DNA from: Leishmania mexicana MHOM/GT/2001/U1103
Taxonomy: Eukaryota; Euglenozoa; Kinetoplastea; Trypanosomatida; Trypanosomatidae
NCBI RefSeq assembly: GCF_000234665.1
Contig: NC_018324.1
Span: 2,230,428 to 2,294,427 of the forward strand
Length of the DNA stretch: 64,000 nucleotides
Reading direction: 5' to 3'
Shown here: positions 57,202 through 64,000 of the stretch, piece by piece
Layout of the letters: each line of letters starts with the position of its first letter
Position numbering within the stretch: position 1 is the first letter of the stretch
Program-made: the position numbers and the translations under genes
The notes under the pieces: model-generated
What the model was told of the DNA's origin: nothing
Database searches by the model: none
What the model saw: only the letters and a program-made list of their open reading frames with translations

Positions 57202-60129
57202 TCACGCATCGACATCCGGCGGTTCAGGGATGTCAGCCCCTTGAATCCACTCGGCGCGGCGCAGTAGGCGAAACGCCGGATCAAACAACTCGGCTGCCGT
57301 CACAGAGGCCAAGCTGAGGGGAGGTACCTGCACCACCTCCAACATAGCGCGGGCATCCATCCACAGCTGAATCGTCATTTTATCACGGTCCGTCGCCGTC
57401 TCCATGGTGACGCGCTGCCCACCAGCCGTCGATACGGCGCCCCCGCTGACCTCCTCGCTGTTGTCAGGAGTAGCCTCCGTCGTCTGCAACGCCGAAGCCC
57501 CCTCCTTGCGACGGCGCAGCTTCTCCCAGCTCTCCTCCGTCTTCTTGGCCGTGAGTAGCGTTTCTCTGGCCAGCGCGACAAAGTGCGACATGACTGTCCG
57601 CAACATATCCGCCACGCTGTCCTGAAGCGCCGCCTCACTAAATCCGCTACGCTGCGCCTCTTCGGCGAACTTCTGCAGTGGTTGCAGCGCCGGAGCGACG
57701 TACCAGGAGGCTGCCGATGGCATCGTCTTGCGCGTGTGGGAATATGCTGAGCGCACGGACTTGATATTTTGCAGTGGCACTACCGCGGCGTCGGTGATCT
57801 GGTGCACAAGTGTCACCCTCGCCCGCTGCACAAACTGGCCGCACACAGACGCGCTGGCGAACTGCAGGACTTCCGTGACAAGGTCCGCCGTGCTACGCTC
57901 GAACGCAGGTGTGGTGGCGGTCGTGGTAGTCAAGGAGGTCATTGAAGCCAGCTCCCGGCCTGACTCAGCTGCCAGTCGCCCGAGAATGACATCCCGCAGC
58001 TGTCCCGTCAGAAAGTTGCTCAGCGTGTGCGCGTCAGCGATCGCTAGCAGCAGCGGGTCGGAAGCCCGCGCGGCGGGCGTGCTGCCGTTTTCCGACGCTG
58101 GTGTGCTCGTCCGTCTATCCTCAGCCGACATTCCACTGCTCGGAGCCGGCGTCGTCACGGCGACAGCCTCCTGCACCCGCGTCAAGACCCGGTAGCAACA
58201 TACAACAGTCTGTCGTAGAAACCAGGGCGTGCACAGCAGCGAAAACACGGAGGATGAGAAGAGGTGGAGCAGCTGCTGATGCGCAATATAGAAGAGGCGG
58301 AGTTGGTACTGAGTGTTCGTCGCTGCTGGGAGGCGGTCAAGAGGGGAGGAGACGGACTGCACCGCCTTGTCCACCTCACTCACGCGCAGCGCAGCGTAGA
58401 CGTTGATATTCCACTTGTGGTTCCACAGGACGACATCCGGTGATTGACGCAAGACTGCCAGCTCCTCCAGGTCGGCGCAGGAGCTCTCAACGATCGCGAG
58501 CAGCTCGTAGGCTGCCTTATACTTGACTTGGAAGTGATTCGGGATGCCGACCTCGTAAAGCGAGGGCAGCTTCTTCACCAGCGTCTCGCTTAAGATGGGC
58601 CACACGATCGTCGCCGTTGGGTGCAGGGCGGAGCCGTAGTGCTCCCGCAGCAGCGGTAACAGTGGGAGAAAAGTGGTCTGCAGTACAGCTTTCACCTGCT
58701 TCAGAAGCGCCACCATGCCCTCGGCGCTCTGCCGAGCCTGTGTTGCCGCTTTCCACGAAACCACCGCCTCCAGCGGCGGACGCAGCACAGCGTTGCGGAA
58801 CACCGCGGCGAACTGCTTCATCTCTCCCGCCTGGGCGTAGAGCTCAATGACGCGGCCGAGAAGCTGCCAAGCGACAGGCGAGCCTGCCGTCATGCACGCG
58901 GGGGTGGAACATTTATTGCCCGCCACCGCAGACGGAGACGACATCGAAGCAGCACCACTGTTCTCTGAGGTGGGGCGGAAGACAAGTTGGCTGGTGTGAA
59001 CCAGGACAACCTCCAGCACACCCATCACAGACTGCTCGGCAGCGGCTACGTATGTCATCACCTCCATCTTTTCCTGCTGGCGCGATGGCAACGAGCCGAG
59101 GCGCTGGTGAATTTCCTTCAGCTCCTGGAAGAGCAACACCGCGTCCTCGAGTACATCCAGTGCGGCATCGGAAAGTCGGGTACCGGACGCGATCGAGAAG
59201 GACATCTTTCCTGGTGCGGCGCCGCTCTTGTCACTGTCGTCGCGCGATGTCATCGCGAGCGGGAACATTGGCGCACTACCGGCACGCGTGCCGGTGCTAG
59301 TGACGGCGCTGCGCGCCGTCCCTGCCGCGGAAACCACCGTGATGTGCAGCAGTCCAGCTAGGTCATCCAGCTGGTAGGCAACCGTCTCGTACACCACCAT
59401 ACACTTTAGGTACATAGCATCGAAGGCGCGCTCCATCTCGGCATCACACGCCGCCTTCACCTTGTCCTTCACCTTCTGCGACGTCATCGAGAGCTGACCA
59501 ACAGCGGAATATAGTTTCTCCATCGCGGCGGTGAGGGGGCGCTCCATGTAGGAGAGCTCGTCACGCATCCCCACGAGGTGGCCTGACACATTCACAAACG
59601 CAGTGTGGACGTCGGTGTTCACGCACTGTGCAATCCTGTCCTCCAGATACTCCACATAGGCATGCAGGTCTTGAGAGAGCGAGGCGAGCGGCACGCCATG
59701 CTGCACCTTCCCCTTCACAAACGCCAACGGATCGTAGGCAGGGAGACTACGCGGGCCGCGCCGTCGCTGCGCAGTCTCTTGGCCCTTCACCGAATCAAAT
59801 GAGGAGAGCGACGAGGCGTCACTGCACGACGAGCTCGAGCGACTGTCGGTGGGGTTGTTCTCGTCCACGATGATGCCGAACTCGTGCTCGGCGAAGCATA
59901 GCTGAATGAGTTTAAGCTGCTGCTTCAGCAGCTCGGCGTCTGCCTCGGCGTTGTCGGACGACGGGGCTCTTGGTGTCGTGACATTCTGACCCAAAAGGGG
60001 CTGGGTAGACGGTCCTTTCGAACCATTAGCGGGGGCCGGTGGAAAGACTGTCTCAGAAGGGACGGCGTCATCCCTGCTCGGCTGCCCGTTATCCTGCAGC
60101 GGAGTCGCCGCAGCGGAGCTGTAGCTCAT
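57202..60129 (-). CDS. COG2: Conserved oligomeric Golgi complex subunit 2
   Basis: A 975-residue protein. Subunit 2 belongs to lobe A of the COG tethering complex, which guides retrograde vesicles within the Golgi. The conserved N-terminal block is at about 130-200: YDPLAFVKGK, then LASLSQDLHAYVEYLEDRIAQCVNTDVHTAFVNVSGHLVGMRDEL and the short heptad stretch after it. This matches the COG2 signature (a hydrophobic pair, LRDDLxxYYxxLxxxxVELINxDYxxFVNLSxxLVGMD). The rest is mostly helical with low-complexity insertions (about 90-120 and 680-700), making it longer than the ~740-residue animal protein. The ATG at 60129 (MSYSSAAATP) is 15 nt from a CA repeat. The frame runs nine codons further into the repeat. 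Confidence 0.82.
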   Translation of the reverse strand: MSYSSAAATPLQDNGQPSRDDAVPSETVFPPAPANGSKGPSTQPLLGQNVTTPRAPSSDNAEADAELLKQQLKLIQLCFAEHEFGIIVDENNPTDSRSSSSCSDASSLSSFDSVKGQETAQRRRGPRSLPAYDPLAFVKGKVQHGVPLASLSQDLHAYVEYLEDRIAQCVNTDVHTAFVNVSGHLVGMRDELSYMERPLTAAMEKLYSAVGQLSMTSQKVKDKVKAACDAEMERAFDAMYLKCMVVYETVAYQLDDLAGLLHITVVSAAGTARSAVTSTGTRAGSAPMFPLAMTSRDDSDKSGAAPGKMSFSIASGTRLSDAALDVLEDAVLLFQELKEIHQRLGSLPSRQQEKMEVMTYVAAAEQSVMGVLEVVLVHTSQLVFRPTSENSGAASMSSPSAVAGNKCSTPACMTAGSPVAWQLLGRVIELYAQAGEMKQFAAVFRNAVLRPPLEAVVSWKAATQARQSAEGMVALLKQVKAVLQTTFLPLLPLLREHYGSALHPTATIVWPILSETLVKKLPSLYEVGIPNHFQVKYKAAYELLAIVESSCADLEELAVLRQSPDVVLWNHKWNINVYAALRVSEVDKAVQSVSSPLDRLPAATNTQYQLRLFYIAHQQLLHLFSSSVFSLLCTPWFLRQTVVCCYRVLTRVQEAVAVTTPAPSSGMSAEDRRTSTPASENGSTPAARASDPLLLAIADAHTLSNFLTGQLRDVILGRLAAESGRELASMTSLTTTTATTPAFERSTADLVTEVLQFASASVCGQFVQRARVTLVHQITDAAVVPLQNIKSVRSAYSHTRKTMPSAASWYVAPALQPLQKFAEEAQRSGFSEAALQDSVADMLRTVMSHFVALARETLLTAKKTEESWEKLRRRKEGASALQTTEATPDNSEEVSGGAVSTAGGQRVTMETATDRDKMTIQLWMDARAMLEVVQVPPLSLASVTAAELFDPAFRLLRRAEWIQGADIPEPPDVDA

Positions 60130-61299
60130 GATCCCCCTCTCCTCACACACACACACACACTAGAAACTCCAAAGCAAAGAGTGAGCGGAGGCACAAATCC
60201 AAGATTGTATTGGAGAGAGCGTGCCGTAAAGACGTGATTGAGCAGCGGGGAATGACAGAGACCACGCAGAAAAATGAGAACGACGAATACGCCAGCCCAA
60301 CCGCTTCAACCGCACGAGTGCCTGCGAGGACTTTCTACGACACCCTCGCCGATGCTATGATGAGGGATAGAGCTGCTTCCCTCTTCCTCCCCTTCCTCCG
60401 CCGTGTGCTCGTTGCACCAAAGACATGGAAAAAAGATGTGGATCGGTGCGCATGTGCGCGCGGGTAGAACTCATCATCACGGAGAAGTATACGAAGAGAA
60501 CGGAGATGGCAAAGGAAGACATGATGACCGCAGGAAAAGCACCTGTGACGCGCCACATCTCCATATGTGCGGCATGCGCGCCCACCTGCACGCATGCCGC
60601 CCTAACTCCAGAAACATACGCGGCAAAAAAGAGCCAAGTCGGCTACTGATGAGCAGGTCGGAGGAAAGGCCTCCCATATCCAGAGTAGCCGACGAAAAAA
60701 AAGAAGGACTGGCTCGGCGTGCTCACAATGAAGCCTGCTGCAGTCAAGAAGTCGCCTTCGGCTGCACGTGTGCGCTTCGCTCGCCTTCTGTTCCCCCCCC
60801 CTCTCGGCTGTGACCGCGGTGCGCTACAACGCTTCGCTTGTTTCTTTTTTCCCATTCTTCGACACATGTGGATTCCTAATGTCTCTCACACGTGCACATA
60901 CGCCATGCGTGTGGTGCTGTCCGATGGCACAAACACACACACACACATGCACACGCACACACAAGAAACAGACATACGGACGGCGCACCATTTCGCAACA
61001 AAGACCTGGCCGGTCTCCTCACAGACGTACTGCAGCATGGGAAAGGACACACAAAAGGGCCTCTGAAAAAAAGGCAGAGCATCAGTGCACCCCCTCCCCC
61101 TGCAACGCGGAGATTCCAGCGCATGCAGTTGCCACCACGCCGGAAAGCGCGAGTGCAGCCGTACAAGAGCGAGAACCGCACACAAAAGGGGGAAAGAGAG
61201 CAGGTGAGCACAGAGCAGTCGTCCCGCCAAGCCGACCCTGTTCTTCAACGCTTTTACACCCACACCCTATTTGGCTCCATGAGCAACACCAACAGTCAG
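60130..61299. other. Intergenic region
   Basis: This 1.2 kb stretch has (CA)n at 60144-60160, A8 at 60695-60702 and CA-rich DNA at 60931-60962. Much of 60200-60720 is balanced in composition, with only short overlapping frames. No gene is called. Confidence 0.6.
60144..60160. repeat. (CA)n microsatellite directly before the COG2 start
   Basis: Eight CA units ending 15 nt upstream of the COG2 ATG. Confidence 0.9.
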
Positions 61300-62295
61300 C
61301 TACTGTGAAGCGGTGTCGGAGTGTGGGGCTTGAGCGGCCGCCTTGATTTTCTCCATGTGGCGCCGGCGAGCCTCGCCCGAGTCCACGTCCGCCTGGAACG
61401 CCTCCCGTGCCTCGTGGTGGTGGACCTCGCGTAGCCACGTCAAGTTGCCACGCTCGTTCTCGGCACTGCGCGGCTCATAGACGGCTTTGCCAAACTGCCA
61501 ATGGAGGTGGTGCATCCGCTCCCATTCCTGCACAACGGCGTCACGATTGTCGGTCGGCAGGGCGTGCACAAAGCCCAGCTGAGGCTGCAGGGGGTGCGAC
61601 CGCATCACAGCTCGCGCCGCCTCAGGAATCTCGTGCTTCTCCGGCTTGCGGGCCACCGTCACATGTGTCAAGACGAAGTCGATGATGTTGGCCACGCTCT
61701 TCAGCTCCAGGCGGTCAGCAGAAGTGGGGACTAGACGAAAGACTCCTTCGACTACGTGGTCCAGCACGCGCTCGCGCAGCGTCTCCTCCTCGAAAACGAA
61801 GTTCTCAATGATGCGCCGCTCCGGCAGCTCTGTAAGCGGCTTGCCCTCAAAGTCTAGTCGGCGCAGCTCGTAGCCGTCGCGCTGCGTCTCGGCGAAGATC
61901 ACCTCCGTCAGCTTATCCAGGAGGTAGCTCTGAATCTCCTCGTCGCTCATGCTCAGCACCACGTCGGCAAACTCGTCATCCCAGGCAGCGGGGCGAATGC
62001 CCCGAGGGCTCAGCGGTACGTAGTCGGCGGGTGCCACATTGGGCAGCCATGGGTACTGTGTGTGCCACCACTTCCACGCGTATGCTGACGTTCCGCGGGT
62101 AAGGCCGACACCTTCCGGATTAAAGCGCTCTACGTAGGGCTGAGGCCGGTGTGAGTGGCCCTGCTCCCACTTCGTGATGCCCTGCGCCTCGCGCTGCCAG
62201 CGGTTCAGCTCCTTATACTTTTGCATGTGCGGGCGGCCCTTGCGCAGCACATTCTTGTGCTGCGACTTGAGCACCAGCACCGTGTGTTGCAGCAT
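61300..62295 (-). CDS. Conserved protein of unknown function, possibly mitochondrial
   Basis: A 331-residue protein. The N-terminus (MLQHTVLVLKSQHKNVLRKGRPHMQKYKEL) is basic and free of acidic residues for about 28 positions, as in a mitochondrial presequence. The rest is rich in Trp, Tyr, His, Arg and Glu, with a helical core (SDEEIQSYLLDKLTEVIF, LRERVLDHVVEGVFRLV) and a charged C-terminal helix. The high Arg/Trp content and aromatic loops (WKWWHTQYPWLP) recall kinetoplastid mitoribosome or RNA-processing components, but no named family was recognised. The start is the ATG at 62295. Coding is firm from length and composition. Confidence 0.78.
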   Translation of the reverse strand: MLQHTVLVLKSQHKNVLRKGRPHMQKYKELNRWQREAQGITKWEQGHSHRPQPYVERFNPEGVGLTRGTSAYAWKWWHTQYPWLPNVAPADYVPLSPRGIRPAAWDDEFADVVLSMSDEEIQSYLLDKLTEVIFAETQRDGYELRRLDFEGKPLTELPERRIIENFVFEEETLRERVLDHVVEGVFRLVPTSADRLELKSVANIIDFVLTHVTVARKPEKHEIPEAARAVMRSHPLQPQLGFVHALPTDNRDAVVQEWERMHHLHWQFGKAVYEPRSAENERGNLTWLREVHHHEAREAFQADVDSGEARRRHMEKIKAAAQAPHSDTASQ

Positions 62296-63748
62296 GGGAC
62301 TGCTGTGTGAGGGTGATTTGAGTCTCTGTGTGTGGGTGCAGGCCTAGGCAGAGGCAGAAACAGCGGTGATGGAAGGAGAGGTCGCTGTACTATGCTCTGC
62401 TCCAAAAGCGCAGAGAGAAGGTCCGTGGAGTCGAGCGTCGCGTGAGGCGACGAAGAAGCGCGCAAAGCTCAAGCGAGAACGGGGGAGCGGGGCAGAGAAA
62501 GGCGAATGGGTCACGCAAATGATGGGGCATACCTGAGGACGTGCGTCCGCAGGAGCCCGCACGCGTGCCCCACAGGCGGAGGCTCAACGTCTGCAGTCTG
62601 CGCTCTCAACAGGAGTCTCCCCTTTAGATCTCACACTCGACAGCTCCCAGCGCACAGCTCTAGGAATTGACAAGGGCAAAGCCTTGAAAGACTGCATCGA
62701 CCTGTTACATGATATCTCCGTCCACTCATGCGCACGTTGCGATGGAGTAGTCGCTACCCCTGCGCACACAACTTCAGTTTTTCGGCTCTCTCTCTAAATT
62801 GGATCACCACAAGTTGCTCTTCTTCATTGGCATTCATAATTATGTTACGGCACTTATGAAGACTTACGCAGCAAGAGCACGCACAGACATGAAGATACAA
62901 AAGAGGAGGACATCCCAACGACAGCAATGGCGTGCTTCTTGTTGATTGAGTTCCTGTGATGTGGGGCAAAAATATATAAAAGAGGGGCGAGTGCGGACAG
63001 CGATGGCGGCCCAAGATAGGGGGCGGGGAAGGGATACAAAAGAAGCGTATGGACGAGCGAGGACGACAAACAGGCACACACACCACACACACAGATACAC
63101 CGGTAAGCTCAGCACTAGCGCTGAGAGGAGGGGAAGGACAAGGGCACAGCCCACACTGTTGAGGAACCTCAGGAACGCATCACCACGAGGATATAGCACA
63201 TGTCGCCCACCGAGCCAAGCCGCCTTGGTCTGGTCCACGCTGCGCCGTCTGCAGACCCGACGGCCACGACAGCCTCGCATCTGTCACCTTTTTCTGGTGC
63301 GCTCCCCTGTTTGATCCAAGGGCAGGTGGGGAGGGGCGCAGCAGTCGGAGAAGACGGAGAGGGTATCCTGCAGATGCATTCCATCGCTATTTGATGGTGT
63401 GTCTGTATCTGTGTGCGTAGGCACAGAAATACGACAAGGTGAAACGCATGAAGCCACTCCCTACCACGAAAAAAAAAGGTAAAGCCGCAAGGAGGCTCCA
63501 AAAGACACAAGCAAAGGCAGAAGAGAAGCACTAAATCGTGTGGAACTGCCAACGGGGTTGGGGAGGACGTCAGAGTGATGCCTCGACGGTGATGAGCGTG
63601 AGCACCGCCGCAAAGCGCACCTCCTTTATAGGCCCACACCTAGACTAACATTACGAGAAAACAAATGGACGACTGTCTACAAGCATCACCGCACACGAAC
63701 TCAACAAGGGAGAGAGAGAGATGGCAACCGCACAGGCTCGTAGGGCAG
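62296..63748. other. Intergenic region
   Basis: This 1.45 kb stretch includes the leader of the gene at 61300 and the 3' UTR of the partial gene at the right edge. There is an A/T-richer portion at 62820-62990 and a purine block at 62995-63060. No gene was seen. Confidence 0.6.
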
Positions 63749-64000
63749 CTACGCCGTGTCGGGGTACATCTGTTCCATCTGGTCCACGAACATCTTGTAC
63801 TTTTCGTTCGTCCGATTCTCGCGAATCCAAGTCTGGGCCCCGGCATCACCGAGGTATCCCTGCTGGCTGAGCTCCATCATAAAATCAGAAACAATGTCCT
63901 TCATGAAGGGCCGCTGCTTGATCGATGCGATGCAGTTGAGGATGTCGCTGCCAGTAGACTTGTGTCCGGGGTGAGCCTCCTGCCACTTGCCGAGCACAGA
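63749..64000 (-). CDS. C-terminal end of an unrecognised protein, 5' end outside window
   Basis: An open frame continues off the right edge. The 83 visible C-terminal residues run from SVLGKWQEAHPGHKSTG to QMEQMYPDTA and stop at 63749. It is helical and soluble-looking, with no low-complexity sequence and no motif I recognise. It has the same strand as every other gene. The true start lies beyond 64000; the GTG at 63997 is only an internal Val codon. Confidence 0.6.
   Translation of the reverse strand, partial: SVLGKWQEAHPGHKSTGSDILNCIASIKQRPFMKDIVSDFMMELSQQGYLGDAGAQTWIRENRTNEKYKMFVDQMEQMYPDTA

Overview
The window looks like nuclear DNA of a trypanosomatid, most likely a Leishmania species. 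Every convincing gene is intron-free and lies on the minus strand. Intergenic stretches are long, full of simple repeats, and pyrimidine-rich on the coding strand, as expected where mRNAs are made by trans-splicing. Two copies of a ~650 bp repeat sit between genes in the orientation and position typical of Leishmania SIDER retroposons. A kinetoplast DNA-associated protein is also encoded. From memory, the CCCH/deaminase gene is an orthologue of LmjF36.5940, the namesake of a deaminase family, and its CEPT neighbour fits the same part of L. major chromosome 36. The species cannot be fixed from the sequence alone. No tRNA, rRNA, CRISPR or strand-switch region was recognised.

Layout, left to right (transcription runs right to left): choline/ethanolamine phosphotransferase (3' end cut by the window edge); a gap with SIDER copy 1; an enolase-phosphatase E1-like protein; a 4.5 kb gene-poor stretch; an HMG-like kinetoplast protein; a possible small ORF; a taxilin-like coiled-coil protein; a CCCH zinc-finger protein with a cytidine-deaminase-like domain; SIDER copy 2; an unrecognised acidic protein; a 7 kb gene-free stretch with a possible degenerate SIDER and a G-quadruplex-prone run; a glycerophosphodiester phosphodiesterase; a J-like/TMEM185-like membrane protein; a CCCH-RRM-WW RNA-binding protein; a protein with C2-like folds; two long coiled-coil proteins, one BBOF1-like; an OTU1-type deubiquitinase; a giant adenylate-kinase-like multidomain protein; COG2; a conserved protein of unknown role; and the C-terminal end of another unknown protein at the right edge.

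Functions are mixed, as is usual for polycistronic units: phospholipid synthesis (CEPT, GDPD), methionine salvage (E1), kDNA packaging (KAP), RNA binding or editing (CCCH-deaminase, CCCH-RRM-WW), Golgi and vesicle traffic (COG2, taxilin) and ERAD (OTU1). There is also a loose run of candidate flagellar or basal-body proteins from 39.5 to 56 kb. Start codons were chosen at genuine ATGs. Several open frames run further upstream only through non-ATG codons or through dinucleotide repeats in the 5' leader.

Most notable are the deaminase fused to RNA-binding zinc fingers and the two 99.5% identical direct repeats bracketing a four-gene 15 kb block. The 7 kb silent region and the J-like domain without HPD on a TMEM185-like membrane protein also stand out.
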